Assembly (NCBI RefSeq): GCF_031626875.1
Contig: NZ_JANDMF010000013.1
Location: 24,814 to 88,813, forward strand
DNA length: 64,000 nt
From: Clostridium sp031626875
Lineage (GTDB): Bacteria; Bacillota; Clostridia; Clostridiales; Clostridiaceae
Direction of reading: 5' to 3'
Shown here: positions 17,558 to 26,582 of the stretch, piece after piece
Numbering within the stretch: position 1 is the first letter of the stretch
Layout of the letters: each line of letters opens with the position of its first letter
Translations under genes and position numbers: made by a program
The notes under the pieces: generated by a model
What the model saw: only the letters and a program-made list of their open reading frames with translations
What the model was told of the DNA's origin: nothing
Databases searched by the model: none

Positions 17558-20388
17558 ATAGAAAATCCTTTTCTTTCAGCAACTCCCCATCCTTTTGACT
17601 TTCTCAAAGAGCTTATATACCCTCCAACTCTCCATATACTAATTATTTGTCTTGGTCCAAAGTTTTCAATAAATGAAAATAGTATTAGTATCATTACTTC
17701 CTTTATTGTGTAATAATTTGTTTCTTTTTCAGCTAAATATAAAGAAGATAATGAAATCATAATTCCCATTAATATAATACTAATAAAAAGAAGCATTACA
17801 ATTTTCGCTCCTAAATATCCAAATATAGCAGATAACAAAACCATGCAATACCCTTGGAACTCAATTAATGGTCCTACCATTTCAAATATAAAAAAGTATG
17901 GAAAAGCAACCATACCAACTTTCCCATATGTAGGATTTCCAATAATAGCTCTATGATAGGTTAAAATATCAATAAGCCCTCTATGCCATCTATCCCTCTG
18001 CTTTTTCAATGATTTATAACTTTCTGGTACTTCTGTCCAACAGTTTGCATTAAAGGCATATTTAATTTTGAATCTTATTTTTTTATCAATAAGATATTTA
18101 GTTAATCTAACTACAAGTTCCATGTCTTCTCCTACAGTATCTTTTAGAAATTTTCCACTACTTGTAAGATACCCTCCTATTTCAATAATCCTATCCTTTT
18201 TAAATAATCCAAAAGCACCTGAAATAATTAAAAGACTTTCTATTTGCGCCCATCCAGCTCTCCCAGCCATAAATGCTCTTATATATTCAATATTTTGCAA
18301 CCTTGCTAAATTGTTTTTTGGAATTCTAATATCTTCAAGTACCCCTTTATGGATTTTACATCCATTTATAGGCAATATATTTCCTCCTATTGCAGGACAT
18401 TCAACTTCTTCATCTAACAATTGAGACGTTAACTTTAATAATGTGTCTGATTCTAATAGTGAATCTGCATCTATTCCACAAAAATATTTTTTTTGAGATA
18501 TATTTATTCCTGTATTTAGTGAGTCTGCTTTGCCTCCATTTTCTTTATCTACTATTGTAAGTTTGGGAATTGACTTATTTTTATATATGCCCCTTATAGG
18601 TTTAGTTTTTAATTTTTCATATACAATAATATCTACTTTTTCAAGATTAAAATATTCAATTAATTTTTCAAGTGTATTGTCTTTCGATCCATCATTAACA
18701 ATTATCAATTCATAATCAGGATATTTTAAATTTAAAAGTGAATTTGCACTTTCAACAATAGTTGCTTCTTCATTAAAGGCAGGAGCAATTATTGAAATAT
18801 CTGGCATAATACCTTTTTTAAACAGAAAATTCACCTTCTTAATTTTCCAATACTTTGATTGCTTAAAAACCCCAACATAAGAAAACAATAATATTATTAT
18901 GTAGCTACTATTTAACACAAAAAAATAATATACAAGATAATAATTAAACTCTGCTATATAGATTTCTAATTGTTCATTAAATGGTGCTACATAAAGCAAG
19001 TCATTATGTCTTATTGAATATATTCCTGGAAAAACTATAATAAGAAATATAGCTAATAAATATAAAAATGCTACTATTTTTTTATTCTTTTTTTCATCAA
19101 TTTCTTTTAACTCATGATTATACTTAATTAAATTGCATTTATTTAGTACATTTTCATTTAAATAAATGCTAAATTCTAATTTTAATTCCGGCTTTTTTTC
19201 TAGAACTTTTTTTAATATAGAAATAACCTGTTTTTCAATCTCTAAATCCTTATTTCTATTTAAAAAGCTAATGACTTCACTATTTTTTCCCATTAACATA
19301 ATTTCTTTAATTGCATTGCTAATTAGTAATTTATCTTCTCCAGAAAGTTTTAATATTAAATATTCCATTCTAACGGATATAACTTCAGCTAAAGAATTTT
19401 TAATAGTTAAATTTTCTTGCTTATTGAATTCATAAATCAATATATTAATTTTTTCTGGTTTTTCTTCAAGAATTTTTGTAATTGCTATAATCACATGTTT
19501 TTTTATCTTTTCTTCTTCAAGCATTGAAATCAAATTTAATATATTTTCATTTGAATAATTATTTCCAAGTGATTCTATTGCAATTCCACGTATATATGGG
19601 TCCATATTATAAATATACTTATCACTATTTAATTCTGTAAAATATCCATCTGATAATGTTTTTGCTGCTTTTCGTTTAATAATTGATTCTTCACCTTCAC
19701 TCTCAATAAGTTTCACCAAATATTTACTTAACTCCTTGGTTGAAAATATACTTGCAAACCCTATTATTAGCTCTTTAATATAACTATTATTGCTATCTTT
19801 CAATTCATCAATATATTTATATAATTCTACACCATACTCATATAGTAATTCTTGAGCTTTTTTTCGATACCAACTTGGAGCATCAGGTAAGGTATTAATA
19901 ATTTTATAAATAGATTCTGAACTTCCTATATCAACCAATGAGTTAATTATGTATATCTTTATATGATAATCATCTTCTTTGCCTAGGATATTCTCTAATG
20001 ATTTTCTTGCTTCCTCAGTTGCTATAATACCTAAGTAAACTATAGCTTCTATTCTTCTATATTTTATTATAGAAGATAATCTTTTTAAAAAATGGGTTTC
20101 TATTTTATTCCTTTTAATTATTTCAACAAATTTTTCTTCTGTTTCTTTATCAAAATCAAAAATCTGCTTTAATTCTGAGAAGCGTTCTAGGAATAGTTTT
20201 CCATTCATTTTTGAATGAAATTCTTTCTTTGATATCATTTCATTAATAATGAAAGAATCTATTTTTTTAATTTTCTCTTCCTTTACTTTAAAATATTTCT
20301 TATTAAATAAAATTAAAGATAATAAAATTAAATTCACAATCATCATTAAGAAGGAAATATAGATTATTGTATTTAAATCTAAATCCAT
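17548..20388 (-). CDS. HEAT-repeat-fused processive GT2 polysaccharide synthase
   Basis: The 946-aa membrane protein starts with one TM segment (about residues 7-28). About 400 residues of HEAT-like helical repeats follow (for example ARKSLENILGKEDDYHIKIYIINSLVDIG), then two TM segments (about 435-455 and 485-510), a GT2 catalytic domain from Met528 and C-terminal TM segments. GT2 motifs are complete: AFNEEATI, IIVNDGSKDNT, DAD at 640-642, GEDMELV and QRDRW at 797-801, the signature of processive synthases such as cellulose and PNAG synthases. No PilZ domain is present. It starts 1 nt after the stop of the ODP-GGDEF-REC gene, so the two are translationally coupled. The polymer is unknown. Confidence 0.85.
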   Translation of the reverse strand: MDLDLNTIIYISFLMMIVNLILLSLILFNKKYFKVKEEKIKKIDSFIINEMISKKEFHSKMNGKLFLERFSELKQIFDFDKETEEKFVEIIKRNKIETHFLKRLSSIIKYRRIEAIVYLGIIATEEARKSLENILGKEDDYHIKIYIINSLVDIGSSESIYKIINTLPDAPSWYRKKAQELLYEYGVELYKYIDELKDSNNSYIKELIIGFASIFSTKELSKYLVKLIESEGEESIIKRKAAKTLSDGYFTELNSDKYIYNMDPYIRGIAIESLGNNYSNENILNLISMLEEEKIKKHVIIAITKILEEKPEKINILIYEFNKQENLTIKNSLAEVISVRMEYLILKLSGEDKLLISNAIKEIMLMGKNSEVISFLNRNKDLEIEKQVISILKKVLEKKPELKLEFSIYLNENVLNKCNLIKYNHELKEIDEKKNKKIVAFLYLLAIFLIIVFPGIYSIRHNDLLYVAPFNEQLEIYIAEFNYYLVYYFFVLNSSYIIILLFSYVGVFKQSKYWKIKKVNFLFKKGIMPDISIIAPAFNEEATIVESANSLLNLKYPDYELIIVNDGSKDNTLEKLIEYFNLEKVDIIVYEKLKTKPIRGIYKNKSIPKLTIVDKENGGKADSLNTGINISQKKYFCGIDADSLLESDTLLKLTSQLLDEEVECPAIGGNILPINGCKIHKGVLEDIRIPKNNLARLQNIEYIRAFMAGRAGWAQIESLLIISGAFGLFKKDRIIEIGGYLTSSGKFLKDTVGEDMELVVRLTKYLIDKKIRFKIKYAFNANCWTEVPESYKSLKKQRDRWHRGLIDILTYHRAIIGNPTYGKVGMVAFPYFFIFEMVGPLIEFQGYCMVLLSAIFGYLGAKIVMLLFISIILMGIMISLSSLYLAEKETNYYTIKEVMILILFSFIENFGPRQIISIWRVGGYISSLRKSKGWGVAERKGFSMER

Positions 20389-20389
20389 T

Positions 20390-22402
20390 TTATCTCTCTG
20401 CTCCCTTTATCATATTTTTAGCAAATCCAATAACCTCCATAATCATATATGGTTTTTTAAAATAATAATCAATTTTTAAATCTATTGCTCTTTTTATTGT
20501 TTCTTTATCTTTTTGATGAGAAATAAGTATAAATGGAAGATTAGCTTTATTAGAGTAAAAAGACATCCTTTCCTTTATTAAAAAGCCATCTAATTTAGGA
20601 AGCATCAGTTCAGAAATCACTATACTTATATCTTCCTTCTCTATCATCTTTAATGCTTCTAATCCATCCCTTGCTATTATTACTTCAAAATCTTCTTTTT
20701 CAAAGTAAATCTTTAAAATTTCTAAACTCATATTATCATTATCAACTAACAAAACTTTTTTTCTTTCAGAATTTGAATCTTCTGTTAATGATTCACTACT
20801 CACTATATTTTTTCCTTTAGATCTAGCTGTTTTTAAACTATTAAGAGCAGAATTAAAAATAGTACTAGAGATTTTTTCAGTTGAATCCTCTGCATTTTCC
20901 AAATCTTTTAAATAAACCAATCCAATTGATACAGTTATACTTTCAATAAAACTTTCAGATTTAGCCACATTTTTTCGTATAATTTCTGCTATATTTATTG
21001 CTTCACTCTTATTCACATCTATCATATAATACCCAAACATTGATCCATGCAACCTAAATATTTCATGGTTTTCATTCTTATAATTCTTTAGAAAATAGGC
21101 AAGATTTTTTATAGTTTCATTTCCAATTTCTCTTCCATACTTAAAATTTATTTCAGTCATGTTATCTATAGTAATTAACAATAGGGCAGAATTTTTATGT
21201 TTATCGAAAGTTATTTCCAAATAATCTAGGAAAAAAGCTTCATTATATAATCCTGAAATAGGATCAACAGTAAATTTATCCTGTATTTTTTTCACATCTT
21301 CTTTTAATTCTTTGTTTATTTCTATTAACTTTTTATTTTTTTCACTAAGATGTATTGCCTTTTTTCTTCCTTCAGCTATTTTAGAACTTACTATTTCAGG
21401 CAATAAAACATCATATTCTTTTGATATTTTATGTGCAAAAGGTTCCATAATAGTTAAAAAATTAATCCCTTTTTCTTTATACAAAGCTTCAAAAATTTTA
21501 TTCCAAAGTTCTTGTCCAGTAAAATTAGAATCCTCTATTTCTCCTGTTACCTCATTTAATTTTATTCCCACATTTATAAGAATTCTATTTATCTCTTCTT
21601 TTTGCAAAACAGAACAAAGTCTCTTTATCACTTCATTACAAATCCCTAAATATTCATCCTTCTTTGATATTATCTTTTTTATAGGATTTAAAAAAGTTCC
21701 ACATTCTAAATCTCTAAGTACTTTGATATAAGTTTTTATATTATCCTGAATTATACATCCATGTTGAGGGGCTATCTGCTTAATATCCATCATCAATAGG
21801 TTTTCCATCACTGGTCTCAAAATTTCATTTCCAGGCATGTAATGTTCATGAAAAGCTTTTATTGATTCTATATACTCCTCTTTTGCAAACAAACTCCAAT
21901 TACTACTGTTAAATGCTCCAAATAAATCACTTGAAAACAATATCTTAGTGTTAGTATCATATGTTGTTATAGCTCCTGAAAAATGTAAATATGGTGTTGA
22001 AATAAACTTCAAAATCCTTCCTGATGATAATGTTAACTTATAATCATTTTCATCTACAATATAATATTCAGATTTTATACCATAATACCTAATTATTAAA
22101 GTAGTCCTCCAATGTGTTACTATTTTTGCCTTTAATCCTTTCTTTTCAAATAGAGGTACACTTGCACAAAGGTCTGGGTCTTGATGATGAAGTATTACAT
22201 ATTTAATATTGTTTAATGGTATCAATTCTATAACATTAGAATATACAACATCAAAATCCAATACTGAGCCAGGATCAATAAGAACACCTTCTTCATTATC
22301 TATAATAAGATATGGATTGCAATTAAGCTCATTATTCTTTGGTATCTCTCCTACCCAGTAGACCCCATCTGCAAGCTCTACATTTTTTAATTCATTTTTC
22401 AT
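20390..22402 (-). CDS. ODP-type metallo-beta-lactamase fold + degenerate GGDEF + REC protein
   Basis: The 670-aa cytoplasmic protein has three parts. Residues 1-250 are a diiron ODP/flavodiiron-type domain with all six ligands visible: His73-x-Asp75-x-Asp77, His140, Asp159 and His214; related ODPs bind O2. A coiled linker with a kinase-like or helical segment follows, and residues about 375-540 are a GGDEF domain whose signature is replaced by HGSMF, so no cyclase activity is expected. Residues 547-670 form a receiver domain (Asp554, Asp556, Lys649/650) in which the phospho-acceptor Asp is Glu598. The coupled GT2 gene suggests it controls polysaccharide synthesis in response to oxygen or redox; this is inferred. 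Confidence 0.82.
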   Translation of the reverse strand: MKNELKNVELADGVYWVGEIPKNNELNCNPYLIIDNEEGVLIDPGSVLDFDVVYSNVIELIPLNNIKYVILHHQDPDLCASVPLFEKKGLKAKIVTHWRTTLIIRYYGIKSEYYIVDENDYKLTLSSGRILKFISTPYLHFSGAITTYDTNTKILFSSDLFGAFNSSNWSLFAKEEYIESIKAFHEHYMPGNEILRPVMENLLMMDIKQIAPQHGCIIQDNIKTYIKVLRDLECGTFLNPIKKIISKKDEYLGICNEVIKRLCSVLQKEEINRILINVGIKLNEVTGEIEDSNFTGQELWNKIFEALYKEKGINFLTIMEPFAHKISKEYDVLLPEIVSSKIAEGRKKAIHLSEKNKKLIEINKELKEDVKKIQDKFTVDPISGLYNEAFFLDYLEITFDKHKNSALLLITIDNMTEINFKYGREIGNETIKNLAYFLKNYKNENHEIFRLHGSMFGYYMIDVNKSEAINIAEIIRKNVAKSESFIESITVSIGLVYLKDLENAEDSTEKISSTIFNSALNSLKTARSKGKNIVSSESLTEDSNSERKKVLLVDNDNMSLEILKIYFEKEDFEVIIARDGLEALKMIEKEDISIVISELMLPKLDGFLIKERMSFYSNKANLPFILISHQKDKETIKRAIDLKIDYYFKKPYMIMEVIGFAKNMIKGAER

Positions 22403-22581
22403 AATAATGTACCTCGAATACGCTTATTATCTTAATTATGTAAATATATATTCTATTGTATAATTTGCACAGTAAACAGCTACAATATGTATATCTATAT
22501 AAAAAATATTATGAAAATCATATTAAGTAAAATTTTCTATTGTATAAGTGTTAAAAGCACATTATCAAAGGAGACACAGTT

Positions 22582-23493
22582 ATGAAACTTTCAAGACTCT
22601 TTTTAATCATTTTGTTAATTGGGATTTTTTTCGTACCAGAACAGAATATTGTTAATGCAACACTTTTTAACTCAAAAAAAAGACTAATGAATTCTACAAA
22701 TTTTTCTACTTGGCTTTGGAATACAAATGAAATCATAAATAATTCAGACAATATAATTGATTTTTTATCAGAAAATAAGGTTAAGACTTTATATCTTCAA
22801 ATTGACTATAATTTAGATTATGATCATTATAATAACTTTATTAATAAAGCTTATGAAAATAATATAATAGTTGAAGCTTTAGATGGTTCCCCTGCTTGGG
22901 TATCTCCAGATGGAACCTTGCTTCAAAATAATTTTTTTCATTGGCTTAATGATTATCAAAAAAACTCACCAATAAATGCTAGATTTAAAGGTGTTCATCT
23001 TGATGTTGAACCTTATGGATATGATGAATACAACATTAATCAAGATGAGGTGATATCTAGATTTCAAGATTGTTTGCTAAAATCAAAAGATATTTGTAAC
23101 CAACTTAACTTAAATTTAGCTATTGATATTCCTTTTTGGTTTAATGAAGTGGAATTTAACACATCTTACGGAAATGGAAATCTTGCAGAATGGATATTTA
23201 AGAATATAAAATCAATTTCAATTATGTCATATAGAGATACTGCAAATGGAGATAATGGTATCATTAAGATTACTAAAAACGAAATAAATTTAGCTAAGAG
23301 ATATAATGTAAAATCAACTTTAGCTATTGAAACCACTGATGTAAATGATGGTACACACCTTACTTTCTTTGATCAAGGACAAAATTATATGTATAAAGAG
23401 TTAAATAAAGTTTATCTAAACTACAAAACTAATTCTTCTTTTAATGGATTTTCTATTCATTCTTTAGAGAGTTGGATTAATATGAAAAGTTAA
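22582..23493 (+). CDS. Secreted TIM-barrel glycoside-hydrolase-like protein
   Basis: The 303-aa protein has a signal peptide (MKLSRLFLIILLIGIFFV, cleavage near residue 26-30). The fold looks like a TIM barrel, with LQIDYNLDYDHYNNFINKAYENNIIVEAL, then FKGVHLDVEPYGYDEY (the D-x-E type acid motif seen in GH18-like and related hydrolases), LAIDIPFWF, SISIMSYRDTA and STLAIETTD. No exact family is recognised. It is divergent from the ODP-GGDEF-REC / GT2 operon. Secreted glycosidases beside GT2 synthases (as BcsZ beside cellulose synthase) usually trim the exported polymer, which is the likely role. The RBS AAAGGAG precedes the ATG. Confidence 0.7.
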   Translation: MKLSRLFLIILLIGIFFVPEQNIVNATLFNSKKRLMNSTNFSTWLWNTNEIINNSDNIIDFLSENKVKTLYLQIDYNLDYDHYNNFINKAYENNIIVEALDGSPAWVSPDGTLLQNNFFHWLNDYQKNSPINARFKGVHLDVEPYGYDEYNINQDEVISRFQDCLLKSKDICNQLNLNLAIDIPFWFNEVEFNTSYGNGNLAEWIFKNIKSISIMSYRDTANGDNGIIKITKNEINLAKRYNVKSTLAIETTDVNDGTHLTFFDQGQNYMYKELNKVYLNYKTNSSFNGFSIHSLESWINMKS

Positions 23494-23556
23494 TTGTTAT
23501 ATTTTTGTATAAAAAAAATAGTAATGTCAATAATACTAATAACCACACAATTTAAT

Positions 23557-23596
23557 AAAAGGCAATAAACTCTTAAATAGATGTTTATTGCCTTTT
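23557..23596 (+). terminator. Terminator of the secreted hydrolase-like gene
   Basis: A perfect 14-bp stem (AAAAGGCAATAAAC 23557-23570 with 23583-23596) is followed by ATTATTTTAT. Confidence 0.8.
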
Positions 23597-23739
23597 ATTA
23601 TTTTATATACACTTTTCTCTATTCTTATAATTATTAACTTAAAACAGATTGTTATTTACCACTCATTGGATTTTCTAGAATAACTTGATTTATATTCTAG
23701 CATACGATTACATATGGAACTTTACTCATTTATTTACAC

Positions 23740-24222
23740 TTACTTATTTGGCATAAAGAAACATAAACAATAACAATAACCTCTTACAAAGTTCACATCT
23801 AGCTCTTCATTTAGCTGTTCTTCTAGCATCCCTTTAAAAGCCATGCACAAAGCACTAAATTCATCCATCCCCTTTGGTGCAATTATTTCTTCTTTAATTG
23901 TTGTACTCTCGATATTCACCAATCCATCTCTCCAACCATCTAAAAAGATTCTATATATTCTCTTTGTTGGTTCAATATCTAGCTGAGAGTATAAATCTAT
24001 AAAAATATCTCTTATTGTACTTTCTGGAAGATCTCCAATATATTCTTCTTGTTCTTCTCCTATTTCTTGCACTTCTTCTATTTCTTGTGCTTCACTCAAA
24101 TCTTTTTTTTGATTATCTTTAGGGCCAATACTTTCAATATAATTTGCATTATAGTCTGCATTATCATCACTATCTTCTTCATTATTGCCCAATAAAACAT
24201 CCATAAATTTTTTAAAATTCAT
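23740..24222 (-). CDS. Acidic protein of unknown function
   Basis: The start is ATG 24222, chosen because AAAGGAGG lies 6 nt upstream. The 160-aa product has a short basic N-terminus (MNFKKFMDVLLG) and a strongly acidic, probably disordered stretch rich in Asp/Glu (residues 14-65). A small helical domain follows (STIRDIFIDLYSQLDIEPTKRIYRIFLDGWRDG in pieces) and ends in a Cys-containing hydrophobic GYCYCLCFFMP. No family is recognised. It lies next to spore coat/ferritin-like genes, but nothing in its sequence ties it to sporulation. Confidence 0.6.
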   Translation of the reverse strand: MNFKKFMDVLLGNNEEDSDDNADYNANYIESIGPKDNQKKDLSEAQEIEEVQEIGEEQEEYIGDLPESTIRDIFIDLYSQLDIEPTKRIYRIFLDGWRDGLVNIESTTIKEEIIAPKGMDEFSALCMAFKGMLEEQLNEELDVNFVRGYCYCLCFFMPNK

Positions 24223-24659
24223 ATTATTTCCTCCTTTGTTCCCCAAACTCTTCTTTTGTCTAATTTAATTATTCCTCAAAGCTAGTACACATTTTTTTGT
24301 TGAACTATATTCTTGTTAAAAAGCATTTTTAACATTATAATCTGCTCTTCACATTTCTAATGTAATTTCAATTTAATAAAACAATTATTAAAATAACAAC
24401 AAATTTATTAATAAAAATATTAATCCAACAAGTTTGTTTCTGTTAAATATAATAATATTTTATCATATTATTAGTGTAATTGTAAACACAATATCGTTTT
24501 CATTATTTCTTTTTCAATCTAACAATTTAGTTTATATTTAGAACAATGTACATATTATTAACATTTTTCTAAATCACACATTTTAACATAAAAAAATAAA
24601 AACACAAAAATTATTTACTCATAGAAGTAATCATTTTTGTGTTTTTATAATATTAGCTA
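24223..24659. other. AT-rich intergenic region
   Basis: These 437 bases include the terminator of the CotF-like gene at 24598-24646. The remainder is very AT-rich with no open frame, convincing promoter pair or strong hairpin. Confidence 0.5.
24598..24646 (-). terminator. Terminator of the CotF-like gene
   Basis: A 14-bp perfect stem (AAAAACACAAAAAT 24598-24611 with 24633-24646) has a further partial stem inside. On the minus strand it is followed by ATTTTTT. It begins 13 nt after the stop. Confidence 0.75.
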
Positions 24660-25121
24660 TTATTGAATATTATACATTCCCTTACTATCCATATACTTAA
24701 ATATAGCTTCTCCATGTTTTTGCTCTTCCTTTTGTATATGATTTAGCACATCACGAACTTCTGTATCTTTAAATTCAAAAATAGCTGTATCATAAGCTCC
24801 AGATACATATTTTTCTGTCATCAGCAAATCAGAACATATTTCCTTATCTGAAAAATTACCTGCTGCACTTTGTGTACTATTTGAAACTTGTGCAGTATTT
24901 TGATTTTGTTGTTGGTTAATTTGTGGAACAGTGCCACTTAATAATTGATTAATAGTGTCAAGATGACTTCTTTCAATTTGTTCATTATTCTTACATATTT
25001 GCTTTAATTGAATATCTTTTGCTTGATTTGCATAGTTAGAATACTTTTCTATGCAAGTTTCTTCATGACTTTTTTGATCTTCTAATAATAGTCTTTCTTT
25101 TTGAGTTAAATTTATTTGCAA
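24660..25121 (-). CDS. CotF-family spore coat / ferritin-like protein
   Basis: The 153-aa helical protein looks like the coat-F family. An N-terminal helix pair has ferritin-like spacing (LLLEDQKSHEETCIEKYSNYANQA and KQICKNNEQIERSHLDTINQLL), followed by a Gln/Asn/Ser-rich linker and a second pair (DKEICSDLLMTEKYVSGAYDTAIFEF, DVLNHIQKEEQKHGEAIFKYMDS). In Bacillus such proteins are spore coat components; clostridial copies are often annotated the same way. ExxH pairs are present but metal binding is not established. An AGGTG RBS precedes the start. Confidence 0.75.
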   Translation of the reverse strand: MQINLTQKERLLLEDQKSHEETCIEKYSNYANQAKDIQLKQICKNNEQIERSHLDTINQLLSGTVPQINQQQNQNTAQVSNSTQSAAGNFSDKEICSDLLMTEKYVSGAYDTAIFEFKDTEVRDVLNHIQKEEQKHGEAIFKYMDSKGMYNIQ

Positions 25122-25247
25122 AATAAAACACCTCCAATTCTATTTTGTTTAAATTTCATTTTTATATTCATAGCAATTACTACCATAAATCACCATTATC
25201 AGTTTAATCTTTGTGAATCTTCGCCCTAAAATTCTTATAAAAAAAAA

Positions 25248-25279
25248 GATAAGCTGCTATAAAAAATAACAAGCTTATC
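25248..25279 (-). terminator. Terminator downstream of the ferritin-like gene
   Basis: GATAAGCT (25248-25255) pairs with AGCTTATC (25272-25279). On the minus strand nine T residues follow. It lies about 195 nt after the stop of the ferritin-like gene, so the GC-rich block would be part of its 3' UTR or of a separate small RNA. Confidence 0.75.
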
Positions 25280-25297
25280 CCATATAAAGTGAAACTT

Positions 25298-25420
25298 TTC
25301 AGGTGGAGTTTTAACTCCACCTGAATTTAGTTGAACTTATACCCTCAAGGGGCACCCAGTCCAGGAGCGTGCAACCGTTAATCCCACTTGAAGAAAGATG
25401 AGTGTTATGGATGCTAGCTA
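25298..25420. other. GC-rich structured non-coding block (possible transposon-end/guide-RNA remnant or sRNA)
   Basis: A 13-bp perfect hairpin (TTCAGGTGGAGTT 25298-25310 with 25313-25325) is followed by about 90 bases at nearly 50% GC containing CCTCAAGG, CCCAGTCCAGGAGCGTGC and AACCGTTAATCCCACTTGAAG. The composition stands out from its 25-28% GC surroundings. The plus-strand series resembles, from memory only, the right ends of IS200/IS605-type elements that encode guide RNAs beside tnpB, but no tnpB is present. The alternative is a minus-strand small RNA ending at the 25248 terminator. Confidence 0.35.
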
Positions 25421-25473
25421 TTGGATAAAATCACTTTTAAAAATTTAATTATTGAATTGATTTAACAATCATC

Positions 25474-26430
25474 TTAATAATCAAAGTATCTGCTCATCCT
25501 ACTTAATCTTAATAACTTAGAGCTTCCTGTTTTCTTCCACTCTTCAACTTGATCAATAGCTTCTTTTGGTGTCATTCCTGTTCCAACAAGTACTCCTAGT
25601 ATTATATATTTTTGATATAAATGTTCATTATTAATACCTTCCTTAGTCTCTTCCATAGCAAGACTAACCAATGGTGTAATATATTTAACCCAATCATCTG
25701 GTGTATACTCCGATGTATCTTCTCTTATCACATTTCTCTTCATAGATGAACCAGGAGTTGTTCCTTGTGTTTGTGTACCACCTATCATATTTCCACTCAT
25801 AGATGTGCCTGGTGTCATTCCTTGCATCTGTGGTCCACCTGTCATATTTCCACCCATAGATGTACCTGGTATCATTCCTTGCATCTGTGGTCCACTTGTC
25901 ATATCTCCACTCATAGATGTGCCTGGTGTCATTCCTTGCATCTGTGGTCCACCTGTCATATTTCCACTCATAGATGTATTATTGTTCATGCTATTTAAAG
26001 TAAATAGATAATTGTATTTTGAAGCATGTTTTAATTCATCTGTAATTATATCAAATAACATATCTCTATATATTTCTCTAGGTAATCTTCTTCTTATAGC
26101 TCTATACCTTTCTACTGCACTTAGTTCTCCAAATAAAGCTCTTTTTATCCCCTCTAAATATGATTCAGGTGATTGAAATTTTTCTTCTTCACCTTGTGGA
26201 ATTTCCATTCCTGTAAAGTCTTTGTACATTCTTCTAAATAACATATTGTGTCTACGTTCATCATCTCTTATAGAACTTATTATTTGTTTTTCATCATTAG
26301 TTGGAGCTTGACTAATTAAATAGTCATAAAACAACTCATCTTCTCTTTCTCCTTGGACTCCTTTCATTATACCTTCAAGAGTTTCCTTCATTTTGGGATT
26401 GACATTCATTTGGTTATTATACTGTTCCAT
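25474..26430 (-). CDS. Ferritin-like domain protein with 19-residue tandem repeats
   Basis: The protein is 318 aa from ATG 26430 (a TTG just upstream is possible). Residues about 15-145 form a ferritin-like four-helix unit with two E-x-x-H pairs (DDERRHNMLF and TDELKHASKY) and further glutamates in QGEREDELFY and FGELSAVERY, the pattern of diiron rubrerythrin-like proteins. Residues 152-227 are four repeats of TSMSGNMTGGPQMQGMTPG with small changes. The C-terminal 85 residues are a separate helical domain (DDWVKYITPLVSLAMEE and later GMTPKEAIDQVEEWKK). It follows the coat-like gene's pattern and could be spore-associated; that is inference. Confidence 0.7.
   Translation of the reverse strand: MEQYNNQMNVNPKMKETLEGIMKGVQGEREDELFYDYLISQAPTNDEKQIISSIRDDERRHNMLFRRMYKDFTGMEIPQGEEEKFQSPESYLEGIKRALFGELSAVERYRAIRRRLPREIYRDMLFDIITDELKHASKYNYLFTLNSMNNNTSMSGNMTGGPQMQGMTPGTSMSGDMTSGPQMQGMIPGTSMGGNMTGGPQMQGMTPGTSMSGNMIGGTQTQGTTPGSSMKRNVIREDTSEYTPDDWVKYITPLVSLAMEETKEGINNEHLYQKYIILGVLVGTGMTPKEAIDQVEEWKKTGSSKLLRLSRMSRYFDY
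25750..25977 (-). repeat. Four 57-bp tandem repeats within the ferritin-like gene
   Basis: Four in-frame 57-bp units encode 19-residue Met/Gly/Pro-rich repeats. Units 1-3 are nearly identical and unit 4 has diverged (GGTQTQGTTPG). The length keeps the frame for any copy number, so this is a likely variable-number locus. Confidence 0.9.
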
Positions 26431-26582
26431 CAAAATTTTACTATTCTCCTAGAAATAATTAATACACTTCTATTTTATTAATTTTATACTAATTGGTGAA
26501 TTTTTGTACTATATTAAATCTATATATTTATTGATTGAAGCACATAATAAATAATGAAATTTGCTAAGTATGGAGGTAAAAA

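Larger units (their letters stand above)
25122..25473. other. Intergenic region with terminator and GC-rich folded block
   Basis: These 352 bases between two minus-strand genes contain a minus-strand terminator (25248-25279), a perfect 28-bp palindromic hairpin (25298-25325) and a GC-rich stretch (25331-25420) unlike the surrounding DNA. No gene is seen. Confidence 0.6.

Noticed and set aside
25331..25390. Short frame through the GC-rich block that could be read as a transposase end
   Set aside because: It is interrupted by a stop just upstream and gives only about 16 residues; not enough to call a pseudogene.
25765..26011. Open frames on the plus strand opposite the ferritin-like gene repeats
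   Set aside because: They are mirror readings of the 57-bp repeat; Cys/His-rich composition and lack of RBS show they are not genes.
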